NCBI RefSeq assembly: GCF_900129845.1 | Contig: NZ_FQXB01000007.1 | Location: 1 to 64,000 of the forward strand | DNA from: Cognatiyoonia sediminum | Lineage (GTDB): Bacteria; Pseudomonadota; Alphaproteobacteria; Rhodobacterales; Rhodobacteraceae | Length of the DNA: 64,000 nucleotides | Reading direction: 5' to 3' | In this document: one piece after another, positions 1-7,802 of the stretch | Numbering within the stretch: the first letter of the stretch is position 1 | How the letters are laid out: each line of letters opens with the position of its first letter | Translations under genes and position numbers: made by a program | The notes under the pieces: model-generated | What the model saw: the letters and a program-made list of their open reading frames with translations, nothing else | Database searches by the model: none | What the model was told of the DNA's origin: nothing

Positions 1-861
1 ACCACACAGTGCCTTGGGTTACCGCCCACCGGCCCCGGAAACCATCGTCCCGATGGAACCCAGGCCAATAATGCACTAACAGTCAAACTGGACCAATTAG
101 GTGGGGCTGATCAGCCATTGGCCTATGACTACGTCGGCTTTGGCAGTTTTGAATTGGCGTTGTACGACAACCGTCTAAAATGGCGCGGCTTCGACTACGG
201 CTTCTTTGACAAGATCGTCTCGCAAGTTGAACCGAACGTCTCCAAAGTTGCTGACGACGTCTATTTTCTGTCTTGGAATACGCCCGGAGGAACCGACAAC
301 GTTGTCGTAAATTTCGATCAGGATACTGTCCATGCACACCTTTGGTCAGGTCCAAGTTCCGTAGACGACTACTCAGATTTCGACCAGATCCACGGGCAGA
401 TCCTTTGCGAACCCTCAAAGGAATGCCCATTCCCCGAAGGCGCGCCGACGGGGTCTTTTGGAATGGCCTACCATTTCATTGCAAATAGCTGGAAATATGA
501 TCTGCCATCGTTAACCGAATTCCAGCCACCGCTGGTCCAAAGTCATACAGACGGTTTGGCGGAGCTGACTGGTAAACCGCTTCAATATGAAGGGGATTCT
601 GGTGCGGTCACGCTGCAAATCAACGATCAGGAGACACTGGTATCAATCGATCGCGCCGCGGCAGAAAGCTTCCATACCCATGTGACAAAAATTGCTGACG
701 GCATCTACTTTATTTCTTGGCTTGATGAGCCAATCTCTGGCGATCACATCGTTTTCAACAAGAATGCAATGCAAGTCTTCGACCATGTGACTTCGGAAGC
801 AGTGCGTGGTGAGCAAATTTTGGCAGCAACCTGTTTTGGCCCAGCCGAGGATTGCTCATGA
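1..861 (+). CDS. MoaF-like two-domain calycin protein, 5' end missing
   Basis: The reading frame is open from base 1, so the true start lies before the window; the first in-window start would be a TTG at 118 with no ribosome site. The 286 visible residues contain two similar halves. The first has the stretch VADDVYFLSW followed by an aspartate/valine-rich strand; the second has IADGIYFISW followed by the same pattern. This looks like a tandem pair of lipocalin-like beta-barrels, as in the MoaF family (MoaF N- and C-terminal domains). Despite the name, MoaF proteins have no settled role in molybdenum cofactor synthesis. There is no signal peptide in the visible part. It lies just before a dead IS6 element and the SnoaL-rich catabolic cluster, so it may be an outlying member of that cluster. 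The family assignment comes from remembered pattern only. Confidence 0.6.
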   Translation, partial: TTQCLGLPPTGPGNHRPDGTQANNALTVKLDQLGGADQPLAYDYVGFGSFELALYDNRLKWRGFDYGFFDKIVSQVEPNVSKVADDVYFLSWNTPGGTDNVVVNFDQDTVHAHLWSGPSSVDDYSDFDQIHGQILCEPSKECPFPEGAPTGSFGMAYHFIANSWKYDLPSLTEFQPPLVQSHTDGLAELTGKPLQYEGDSGAVTLQINDQETLVSIDRAAAESFHTHVTKIADGIYFISWLDEPISGDHIVFNKNAMQVFDHVTSEAVRGEQILAATCFGPAEDCS

Positions 862-1004
862 CAAAGGGGCCATCTCATAAGCTAGATAAAGAGCGCCACC
901 TTCCGTATTCGTTGATGCTCTTGTTTGAGCATTCTGCACAATGACTCGGTTCAAAAAGACGATGACTTCGGAGTTCGGTACGATGCCGGAAAATTGGCGA
1001 CTAA

Positions 1005-1084
1005 AAATTTGCCAGGACGACCTAGCCAGAGTTCATCTCCGCCGAACTCACCTAGAAATTCCAGCCAAAACGGAAGTGAGTGGC
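1005..1084. repeat. Non-coding stretch resembling 54665-54745
   Basis: This stretch shares the words AATTCCAGCC, AACGG(A/G)AGTGA and GTGAGTGGCGG, in the same order, with the stretch at about 54665-54745 behind the recombinase relic. Both copies sit beside IS6 DNA. It is probably debris of the same mobile or recombinase-associated segment. No gene is visible between 862 and 1084. Confidence 0.4.
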
Positions 1085-1704
1085 GGTGCAGTCAGACGAA
1101 TTTGAACCAGTCTCAGTTTGCCGCTGATTGTGTGAACTTTTCCGGAACAAAGCTGACGCTACTCGGCGAGAGCGGCGGAACGGTAAGTATGAATTCTCCG
1201 CTCGATTGTTGAGCCAGCGGCCGGCTTCCTGCCGTGTGTCGGCGCCGACTTCTTTCGTTGCAGCACCGAAAAAGCGCAGGTTGTCTGTCACGGTCTCATC
1301 GGCTTTTCCAAGCTTGCGCGTTGCTTTCTTAATGAATTTCAACTCGGCCTTCTTGTCTCGGGTCTTAATGACGAAGCTTTCAAGCACCTCACTTTCATGA
1401 TCTACCGCACGCCAAAGATAGTGACGCTTGCCATTCACCTTCACAAAGACTCATCCAAGTGCCACTTCTATTTCGAGAATGAACGCAGCCGCTGAACCCG
1501 TTTTCTTCGGATCTCAGAAGTAAACATCGGTTCGAACTTGTTTCACCTAAACCGGACGGTTTCATGGCTCACGTCGATGCCGCGCTCATTTAGAAGATCT
1601 TCGGCAGTCCGCAATGAAAGTGGAAACCAAATGCAAAGCATCTCGGCTAGGCGATTCATCTCAGGACTGGTTTTGCAGTACTTGAATGAGACAGGTTTGG
1701 TCAT
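1085..1704 (-). pseudogene. IS6-family transposase, decayed
   Basis: Read leftward from an ATG at 1704 the product begins MTKPVSFKYCKTSPEM, the same N-terminus as the transposase at 44578. After the segment ending HETVRFR there is a stop, then further stops around the first catalytic aspartate (WHLDES). The middle survives as an open frame from 1444: a region with VTDNLRFF (second aspartate) and NNRAENSYLPFRR (catalytic glutamate). After that, the usual tail is replaced by sequence fused across a deletion. IS6 transposases are DDE enzymes of about 235 residues that form cointegrates. This one cannot make a full product. The element lies between the MoaF-like gene and the SnoaL gene and may have separated once-linked genes. 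Confidence 0.8.
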
Positions 1705-1760
1705 TGCGGGAAGCTATGCGACTGCCCTGCCCGCTCAAGCAAAGTTCTTCTGACAGGAAC
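1085..1760 (-). mobile_element. IS6-family element 1, degenerate
   Basis: The ends match the other IS6 copies of the window. The left end near 1085-1100 reads GGTGCAGTCAGACGAATTT. The right end near 1741-1760 carries the TTCTTCTGACA inverted-repeat core. The element is about 140 bp shorter than copies A and B because of an internal deletion near the 3' end of the transposase. It has many frame-breaking changes, so it is immobile unless helped in trans. Confidence 0.75.
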
Positions 1761-1777
1761 CTTCTCATCATTGACCC

Positions 1778-2761
1778 TCATGCAATTTGAAAATCCATGC
1801 CCTGCATTTTCCAAAAGTGCAAAAGGTCGATAAAAATCCAGTTCTCGTGCAATTTGTCACCCCGCCTACGATAAACGTCGATGACGCGAAATTCTCCTAT
1901 CTTTCCAGTCGGCTCCATCCCCATAAACGGTCCTGTCAACTTGGCGGTGAAATTCGGCCATCCGGCGAACGCACCAAACTCTCCTTCGGCGACTCGAGCG
2001 ATGTGGTTGGTCTTCGATCGGTCCGAAAACGCCGCGCGGAATGGGCCGGAATGCTGTTTGGTGTAGCGCTCGATAGTATAGGTCGCGCCGATCCCTTCAG
2101 GGCCCCACCACAACATATCGTCGTGCCAAGTTCGCGCCAACTCTTCCTCCAAAGGCAAACCAAGGTTCCATTGCCCCAAATCAGACACCATGGCGTCAAT
2201 CGCCGCTCGCGTCTTCAGCCCTTCCTGAATTGGTTGCGGATCGAACAAAAGACCGCAATGCGTAACGGGACCAGGCTGAACAAGATGCCGCGCGGTTTGC
2301 GTGGGAAACGGACTTTGTCCCGCCTGCGCCATGAGATGAGGCAAATCGAAGTACATCAAGGACTCAGCAATCTTGCCGTCCAAGATCCGATAAAACGCGC
2401 AGTACCGCAGCATCGCCAACTTTCGCGTAGGACGAATACCCAGCCATTCTTTGTCAAAAAGCCCCATGAGATGGCCCATCGAAACAACCCAAACTGATCC
2501 ATCTTTGTGCAACCAGTTTTCACCCGCAAAAAAGATATCTTCCCGCCTTTGCAGCGACGTTAAGCAGTCTTTCAGTGGTTCCCAGAAACGCTGCGCGACC
2601 CGGCGAGGGTCATCAACTTCGTCAAAGGGATGAAATCCGCGCCAAATATAATCCGGGTGTGCATAGCGCTCTTCGACTGCTGAGATTTCATCCCCGCTCG
2701 CCCGTTCCAATGCGGAATGATATCCGCTGATAACCTCTTTTTCCGATTGAAAGTCAGACAC
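1778..2761 (-). CDS. SnoaL-like (NTF2-fold) tandem-domain protein
   Basis: The protein has 327 residues in two NTF2/SnoaL-like halves. The C-terminal half ends with the family pattern MEPTGK, then an arginine/aspartate strand, then a DKLHENW motif and a hydrophobic helix. SnoaL-fold proteins include polyketide cyclases, epoxide hydrolases, isomerases and non-catalytic ligand binders, so the reaction is not known. There is no signal peptide, so it is cytoplasmic. The gene runs away from the ABC transporter gene at 2885 across a 123-bp gap that holds a LacI-type operator (2839-2854), so both sides are probably induced together. Three more SnoaL proteins lie in the rightward operon, with the same PTGK and (E/D)NW signatures. 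Confidence 0.8.
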   Translation of the reverse strand: MSDFQSEKEVISGYHSALERASGDEISAVEERYAHPDYIWRGFHPFDEVDDPRRVAQRFWEPLKDCLTSLQRREDIFFAGENWLHKDGSVWVVSMGHLMGLFDKEWLGIRPTRKLAMLRYCAFYRILDGKIAESLMYFDLPHLMAQAGQSPFPTQTARHLVQPGPVTHCGLLFDPQPIQEGLKTRAAIDAMVSDLGQWNLGLPLEEELARTWHDDMLWWGPEGIGATYTIERYTKQHSGPFRAAFSDRSKTNHIARVAEGEFGAFAGWPNFTAKLTGPFMGMEPTGKIGEFRVIDVYRRRGDKLHENWIFIDLLHFWKMQGMDFQIA

Positions 2762-2838
2762 TTAAAGCATTCCTGATTTACCGAGAGTCGATTTCTCAAA
2801 AAAGAACTTGCCCAATCCACTTTCAGAAGTCTACCTTT

Positions 2839-2854
2839 TTGCAAACGTATGCAA
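2839..2854. promoter_or_regulatory. LacI/GalR-type operator in divergent promoter
   Basis: TTGCAAACGTATGCAA is a 16-bp inverted repeat with the central CG step usual for LacI/GalR operators; seven of the eight base pairs are symmetric. It lies 30 bp before the ABC ATPase start and 77 bp before the divergent SnoaL start. The LacI-family regulator at 10926-11948 in the same cluster is the likely ligand-responsive repressor (inference). Confidence 0.65.
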
Positions 2855-2884
2855 AATACGTGATTCCATCTCAAGGGGGGTCAG

Positions 2885-3937
2885 ATGGCCGAAATCCAAT
2901 TGCGCAATGTGTCCAAGCGTTGGGGCTCATTCGTTGGCGTCGATAACTTCGATCTGACGATTGCGGATAAAGAATTCTTGGTTCTGCTTGGCCCTTCTGG
3001 CTGCGGCAAAACGACGACGATGCGGATGATTGCCGGCTTGGAGGATCCGACTGATGGCGAAATTTTGATTGGCGGCAACCCAGTCAATGATCTGGAACCA
3101 AAGGATCGCGACATCGCGATGGTGTTCCAATCCTACGCACTTTATCCGAACATGAACGTCTATGAAAACATCCGATTCCCCTTGCGTGTTCGCGACGGCG
3201 GCAAAAAAGCTGATCATGATGCCAAAGTCATGCGCGCCAGTGCGATGGTCGAATTGGATGAGTTTCTACACCGGAAGCCCGCAGAACTATCCGGCGGACA
3301 GCGCCAGCGTGTTGCACTTGCAAGAGCGATTGTACGAGAACCGAACGCCTTCTTGATGGACGAACCGCTGTCCAACTTGGACGCTAAGCTGCGGGTGTCC
3401 ACGCGCGCACAAATCAGAAACTTGAGCCACGAACTCTCGGTCACGACGATTTACGTGACTCACGACCAGATCGAAGCGATGACTCTAGCGGATCGCGTTG
3501 TTGTCATGGAAAAGGGCGTGGTGCAGCAAGTCGGTAGCCCTACAGAAATCTACGACAAACCAGCCAACACCTTTGTGGCCAGCTTCATCGGCAATCCAGC
3601 CATGAACCTGATCGAAGGAAACGTCTCAAACGGCAATTTCTCGGCGACCTCAACGGAAGTAGCTGGCGTTGGTGGGTCTGATGGAAAGATGACCTTGGGG
3701 TTCAGAGCAGAAGACGCCAGCGTTGTGGATAGTGGCGGCCAGATCAATGCACCCATCTACGCGCTCGAACTGCTGGGTGACGCGGTCATGATTTCTGTCA
3801 GGCTCGGCGGCACTCTCGTCTCAGTCAGAACCGACAAATCATTCCGGGCGGAGATCGGCGATACCGTCTCGATTTCTGTCCCCACAGAAATTTGCCACCT
3901 GTTTGATGGTCAAACGGGTGAGCGGATCGGGGCTTAG
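2885..3937 (+). CDS. Sugar-type ABC transporter ATPase (UgpC/MalK class)
   Basis: This 350-residue ATPase of a carbohydrate-type importer shows Walker A GPSGCGKTT, the signature LSGGQRQRVALARA, Walker B ending in LMDEPLSNLD, and the switch histidine in VTHDQ. After residue 235 or so comes a C-terminal regulatory (TOBE/MalK-like) domain, giving the usual length of about 350. The start at 2885 has a GGGGGG run just ahead. It is the first gene of the rightward operon and works with the binding protein and the two permeases that follow. As in other MalK-type importers, one ATPase gene would serve as a homodimer. The substrate is not evident from the sequence. Confidence 0.92.
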   Translation: MAEIQLRNVSKRWGSFVGVDNFDLTIADKEFLVLLGPSGCGKTTTMRMIAGLEDPTDGEILIGGNPVNDLEPKDRDIAMVFQSYALYPNMNVYENIRFPLRVRDGGKKADHDAKVMRASAMVELDEFLHRKPAELSGGQRQRVALARAIVREPNAFLMDEPLSNLDAKLRVSTRAQIRNLSHELSVTTIYVTHDQIEAMTLADRVVVMEKGVVQQVGSPTEIYDKPANTFVASFIGNPAMNLIEGNVSNGNFSATSTEVAGVGGSDGKMTLGFRAEDASVVDSGGQINAPIYALELLGDAVMISVRLGGTLVSVRTDKSFRAEIGDTVSISVPTEICHLFDGQTGERIGA

Positions 3938-3949
3938 GCCCTCAAACTT

Positions 3950-3968
3950 CCCGACCTCTTTGGTCGGG
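3950..3968 (+). terminator. Stem-loop after the ABC ATPase gene
   Basis: A 7-bp perfect stem, CCCGACC with GGTCGGG, encloses a 5-base loop. It has no T-run, so it is more likely an mRNA-processing or 3'-stabilising hairpin between the ATPase and binding-protein genes than a full terminator. Confidence 0.45.
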
Positions 3969-4029
3969 GCAATCAAAGGATGCGCGATTGCAAGGCGCAT
4001 CCGCCAAACAAAGAAACAGGGAGATTCAA

Positions 4030-5262
4030 ATGTTTCTTAAGAAAATTGCTCTGGCAGGCACATTCGCCGGTCTGATGGGTACAGCAGCATACGCCTGCGG
4101 CCCATCTGGTGAATCTGTCCGCATCCTCGGCAGCGACTTTCCAGCCATTCAAGCCGTTTCGGGCACGGCGCAAGCGAATTGCGGTGGGGATGCTGGAGAA
4201 TTTACGGTCACTCTGCGCGACGACACGCGCGATATGATGAACCAAGCGCAAACACCAAATCCTGCGCAATACACATCTGTGATTGTGGCCAACTCCACAT
4301 TGACTCAGCTGATGAACGACGGACTTGTGCGCCCTCTCGACGATCTCGTCGCGAAATACGGCCAAGATCTGAATCCAAACCAGATGATCACCATTGATGG
4401 TCAGATCATGGCTGTCGCGTTCATGGCCAACTCTCAGCACCTCTATAGCCGTACCGACATCTTGGAGCAGGCAGGCGTTGAAGGCATCCCTGCAACGGTT
4501 GATGAAGTTGTAGCTGCAGCCCAAGCCATCCGTGCAGCTGGCATCATGGAATACCCAATCGTCCTGAACGCGAGCGGCTGGAACATGGGTGAACTGTTCA
4601 ACCTGTTCTACTTTGCCCACGGCGGTGAGTTGTTCAAACCAGGTTCAGCCGAGCCGAACGTGAACAATGAAATTGGCGTTGCAGCCCTTAACTCCATCAA
4701 GTCTTTGACAGAGTATGCGCATCCAGATCACCTCAGCCACGCGTCCAACGAGACACAAGGTTTGTGGGAAGCCGGCCAAGCCGCCCTTGGCATCATGTGG
4801 GGTTCTCGCGGTGGCGCGATTTTGGACGATGAAGGGTCCAGCCCGGAAGTAACCGAAAACACTGTTCTTTCAGCGGCTCCAACCGTCGACGGTGGATCAA
4901 TCCCAGCAGCAACACTGTGGTGGGATGGCGTAACCATCGCGACCAATATCTCTGATGCAGAAGCCGAAGCAACGTTTGCGGCACTTGCAAGTGCAATGTC
5001 GGCTGACATGGTTGCAGAGCACAATGACGACGCGATCTGGCTCATCGACGGTTATCAGCCGGGTCCAGCTGCAGCAGGTGTTTCAGCAACGGCACAGGGC
5101 GGGGCGAAGCCTTACCCAATGATTCCTTACGTGAACTTCATGCACAATGCCGCATCAGCGGAATTGGCTGACTTCCTGAAGGGTGATGAATCCGCTGAGC
5201 AGACGCTCTCTGACATCGAAGCAGCCTACACAACAGCTGCGACCGAAGCCGGCTTCCTCTAA
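4030..5262 (+). CDS. ABC transporter substrate-binding protein (family 1)
   Basis: This is the periplasmic solute-binding protein of the importer, 410 residues. The ATG at 4030 follows a purine-rich site (CAGGGAG) and gives a clear signal peptide: MFLKKIA, then a hydrophobic core, ending AAYA before CGPSG. The mature protein has the two-lobed pattern of MalE/UgpB-type carbohydrate-binding proteins. The cysteine after the signal is not in a proper lipobox (no leucine at -3), so it is probably soluble. Hairpins before and after the gene suggest that its mRNA segment is stabilised, which fits the excess of binding protein normally made over permease. The ligand cannot be named. The surrounding enzymes suggest a small polar, oxygenated compound. 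Confidence 0.88.
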   Translation: MFLKKIALAGTFAGLMGTAAYACGPSGESVRILGSDFPAIQAVSGTAQANCGGDAGEFTVTLRDDTRDMMNQAQTPNPAQYTSVIVANSTLTQLMNDGLVRPLDDLVAKYGQDLNPNQMITIDGQIMAVAFMANSQHLYSRTDILEQAGVEGIPATVDEVVAAAQAIRAAGIMEYPIVLNASGWNMGELFNLFYFAHGGELFKPGSAEPNVNNEIGVAALNSIKSLTEYAHPDHLSHASNETQGLWEAGQAALGIMWGSRGGAILDDEGSSPEVTENTVLSAAPTVDGGSIPAATLWWDGVTIATNISDAEAEATFAALASAMSADMVAEHNDDAIWLIDGYQPGPAAAGVSATAQGGAKPYPMIPYVNFMHNAASAELADFLKGDESAEQTLSDIEAAYTTAATEAGFL

Positions 5263-5273
5263 GAAGCTCAATT

Positions 5274-5304
5274 CGAGGGGCCTGACCGCCAGTTAGGCCC
5301 CTCG
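5274..5304 (+). terminator. Stem-loop between binding-protein and permease genes
   Basis: A perfect 10-bp stem (CGAGGGGCCT with AGGCCCCTCG) has an 11-base loop and is followed by TCTTCCT. It lies 12 bases after the binding-protein stop. It probably acts as a partial terminator that keeps permease expression below that of the binding protein. Confidence 0.65.
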
Positions 5305-5336
5305 TCTTCCTGCACCTAGCAACCGAGTTCCATGCG

Positions 5337-6368
5337 ATGAAACATAAGACCTTTTTCTGGTTCATCCTGCCGACCCTGTCAGCGATGCTTCTCTTTATCG
5401 CCCTGCCCATCGTGTCGGTTGCTATACAGTCACTTTATATTGAGCACGAACAAGTTCTCGTCGTGACCGAAAACTGCGGACCTTTTGGCTGTACTGAGGC
5501 TACAGCGGTGGACCTTGAAGCAACGGCCTCCCTCAGAGAAGAACAACCACTTGGTCGATTTAACGGTCTCGACACCTACACCAATCGCGCGCACCTCGCC
5601 TTTGCCGAAATTGGCGAAAGTTGGAACACAACAGAGACATGGAGCGCCTTCTTTAGCGAAGTGCTCGACCTCCCGTTTTATTGGGCGCTGGCTTTTACCC
5701 TGACCTATACTTTTGTGGTCACGCCTTTTGTGTTGGTCCTTGGATTGGCAATCGCAGTTGCGGTCAACAATCTTCCAAAAATGTTCAAAGGCCCCACGAT
5801 TTTCGTCTCCCTCCTTCCCATGATAGTCACGCCCCTCGTCGGTGCGCTCATCCTGTTTTGGATGGTTGATGGCGACGGTATCATCGGCGCGACGCTTCAA
5901 TGGATCACTGGCGACCCTACCCTCAGCTTAAAAGCGACGACCTCTCTGAATTGGGTGATGCTGATCGTCTACGGGATATGGTCCTCCCTGCCCTTCGCTT
6001 TCATCGTTTTCTACGCTGGTCTTCAAACCGTCCCGAGCGAAACCATGGAGGCCGCCATGATCGATGGTGCGAGTAAATGGCAAAGCATGCGCCATGTTGT
6101 TGTACCCCACCTGATGCCGCTCGTAATTTTCATTTCGTTGATCCAACTGATGGACAACTTCCGCGTCTTCGAACCCATCATCAGTTTCCAAGCCGAGGCC
6201 CACGCGCGTTCCTTGTCTTGGATCATCTACAACGACCTGATCGAGGCCGGTAACCCGCTCTATGGGTCTGCGGGTGCAAGTTCGATCCTCACCATCATCG
6301 GTGTCGCTTTCCTTCTGGTACCAGTGCTGATCCGCACCTGGCGCGACTTCAATTCGAAACCTGTTTAG
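5337..6368 (+). CDS. ABC transporter permease (MalF-like)
   Basis: The permease has 343 residues and about six membrane helices. A large extracytoplasmic insertion follows helix 1 (about residues 38-105) and contains two cysteines in CGPFGC that could form a disulphide. MalF-type permeases carry such a periplasmic loop, which touches the binding protein. The cytoplasmic coupling (EAA) loop is visible as EAAMIDGASKWQSMRHVVVP, the contact site for the ATPase. It is the first of two permeases, 15 bases ahead of the second gene. Its long loop is unusual for three-component sugar importers with 290-300 residue permeases and may relate to the unknown ligand. Confidence 0.88.
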   Translation: MKHKTFFWFILPTLSAMLLFIALPIVSVAIQSLYIEHEQVLVVTENCGPFGCTEATAVDLEATASLREEQPLGRFNGLDTYTNRAHLAFAEIGESWNTTETWSAFFSEVLDLPFYWALAFTLTYTFVVTPFVLVLGLAIAVAVNNLPKMFKGPTIFVSLLPMIVTPLVGALILFWMVDGDGIIGATLQWITGDPTLSLKATTSLNWVMLIVYGIWSSLPFAFIVFYAGLQTVPSETMEAAMIDGASKWQSMRHVVVPHLMPLVIFISLIQLMDNFRVFEPIISFQAEAHARSLSWIIYNDLIEAGNPLYGSAGASSILTIIGVAFLLVPVLIRTWRDFNSKPV

Positions 6369-6383
6369 GAAGGGGATCCGACT

Positions 6384-7265
6384 ATGGCCACCAAAGCTCA
6401 ATCGCGCCTGTCACCGTTGAAGGTCGTCTCGATCATCTTTGTCATCATTTGGGTCCTTCTGGCGTCCTTCCCCTTCCTGTGGACCGTCTGGGGCTCGTTC
6501 AAGGTCCAAGGCGATTTCTTCTCAAAGGCGGATTGGACGAACGCCATCTTTGGCGTTCAAACCCTAGAACAAACCGGATCTCGGTTTACGCTCGACGGCT
6601 ACTATGGCGCTTGGGTTGAGGAAGAGTTCTGGCGATCCGTGATCAACACCAGCATTGTTGTGTTCTTTACGGTGACGATCTCTTTGACGATCGGAACGCT
6701 AGGCGGCTATGCGCTCGCTCGTTCGGGATACAAATACGCATTCTGGCTTCTGATGGTTGCCTTGGTCTTCCGCGCCATGCCGCACATCACCTTGGTTTCA
6801 GGCTATCTCCTTCCTTTCTTCGAATGGAATATCTGGGGAATTTTGCCGACCACGATCATCGTACTTGTCGCGATCAACCAACCCTTCACGCTGTGGATGC
6901 TGCATTCGTTCTTTCTAAATATCCCAAAGGATATGGACGAAGCTGCAATGGTCGATGGCTGCACACGCTTCCAGGCCTTCCGCCATGTTATCATCCCAGT
7001 CATGTGGCCAGGTGTTATCACGACGGGCTTGTTTAGCTTCCTGTTGGCCTACAACGACTTTACCGTCACACGAATGCTCTTGAGTCAGGAAAACGAAACG
7101 ATCATTCCAAAGATCCAGAGTTTCTTAGGCTCCGCACAAGTCGAAGGCAACGTCATGTTCGCCGTTGCCGCGGTAGTTTCAGCGACGGTTCCTCTGTTTA
7201 TTCTTGTGATGTTCTTCCAACGCCAAATCGTCAGCGGCTTGACCGCAGGGGCGGTGAAAGGATGA
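6384..7265 (+). CDS. ABC transporter permease (MalG-like)
   Basis: The permease has 293 residues and six predicted helices, starting with a strongly hydrophobic helix at about residues 12-32. The EAA loop reads DEAAMVDGCTRFQAFRHVII, typical of MalG-type inner-membrane subunits. A start with GGAAGGGG 7-10 bases upstream is clear. Its stop overlaps the start of the SnoaL gene at 7262 (ATGATG with TGA inside), so the transporter and the catabolic genes are translationally coupled. It forms the heterodimeric channel with the product of 5337-6368. Confidence 0.9.
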   Translation: MATKAQSRLSPLKVVSIIFVIIWVLLASFPFLWTVWGSFKVQGDFFSKADWTNAIFGVQTLEQTGSRFTLDGYYGAWVEEEFWRSVINTSIVVFFTVTISLTIGTLGGYALARSGYKYAFWLLMVALVFRAMPHITLVSGYLLPFFEWNIWGILPTTIIVLVAINQPFTLWMLHSFFLNIPKDMDEAAMVDGCTRFQAFRHVIIPVMWPGVITTGLFSFLLAYNDFTVTRMLLSQENETIIPKIQSFLGSAQVEGNVMFAVAAVVSATVPLFILVMFFQRQIVSGLTAGAVKG

Positions 7266-7786
7266 TGGGTTCCAGACCAGAACAGGCGGTTCTCAGCCGC
7301 GACACTGATATGTCCAAGACCGAGGCGACACGCGCGGTCATCGAAGGCATGGTCGATGGGCTGAATGACCACCGCATCGCGGACATTGGAGAGTTCTTTT
7401 CAGAGACCTTCTCTTGGATGGGCAACACCGGATGCGGTACGAAACACGGCCTGCGCGAGTTTCAAGACAATTGGCAAAAGCCGTTCCAAGCTGCATTCTC
7501 TGAAAAGGTTTGTATCGATGAAGCCCGCCTTTACATGGGCGAATGGGCCGCCGCGTTCGGTCGGCAAGAGGCCACGCATTCCGGCACCTTCATGGGCGTC
7601 GCGCCCACCGGCAAGCGGATCAACATCCGCTACATGGATTTCTGGAAAGTCGAAGATGGCAAAATCACCGATAATTGGGTGATGGTCGATTTCCCACACG
7701 TCCTATCCCAACTCGGCGTTGATGTGTTCAACGGCGAAGGCTGGGAAGCATTTGATCGCGGCGAAAAGACGCCGCCAACTCCCTAA
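7262..7786 (+). CDS. SnoaL-like single-domain protein
   Basis: The product has 174 residues from the ATG at 7262, or 158 from the ATG at 7310, which gives MSKTEATRAV and fits the family start better. It is one NTF2/SnoaL domain. The conserved end is complete: FMGVAPTGKR, then a strand, DFWKVEDGKI, DNWVMVD, and a closing helix with LSQLGVDVF. The same endings appear in the proteins at 9110 and, more loosely, 11945 and 1778. A lyase, cyclase, isomerase or hydrolase role is possible within the fold; none is shown. The gene overlaps the permease stop and is followed after 16 bases by the HisD-like gene. Confidence 0.85.
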   Translation: MMGSRPEQAVLSRDTDMSKTEATRAVIEGMVDGLNDHRIADIGEFFSETFSWMGNTGCGTKHGLREFQDNWQKPFQAAFSEKVCIDEARLYMGEWAAAFGRQEATHSGTFMGVAPTGKRINIRYMDFWKVEDGKITDNWVMVDFPHVLSQLGVDVFNGEGWEAFDRGEKTPPTP

Positions 7787-7802
7787 ACCCAAGGATAGTT
7801 AG

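Noticed and set aside
1-861. Molybdenum cofactor biosynthesis role for the MoaF-like gene
   Set aside because: No molybdenum cofactor genes nearby and the family name is historical.
925-1212. Rightward 95-residue frame between the MoaF-like gene and the IS6 element
   Set aside because: It runs from non-coding repeat debris into the IS6 end; the composition and content are not those of a protein.
1787-2497. Long rightward frame opposite the SnoaL gene at 1778
   Set aside because: It is the antisense shadow of a well-supported gene and shows no family pattern or ribosome site.
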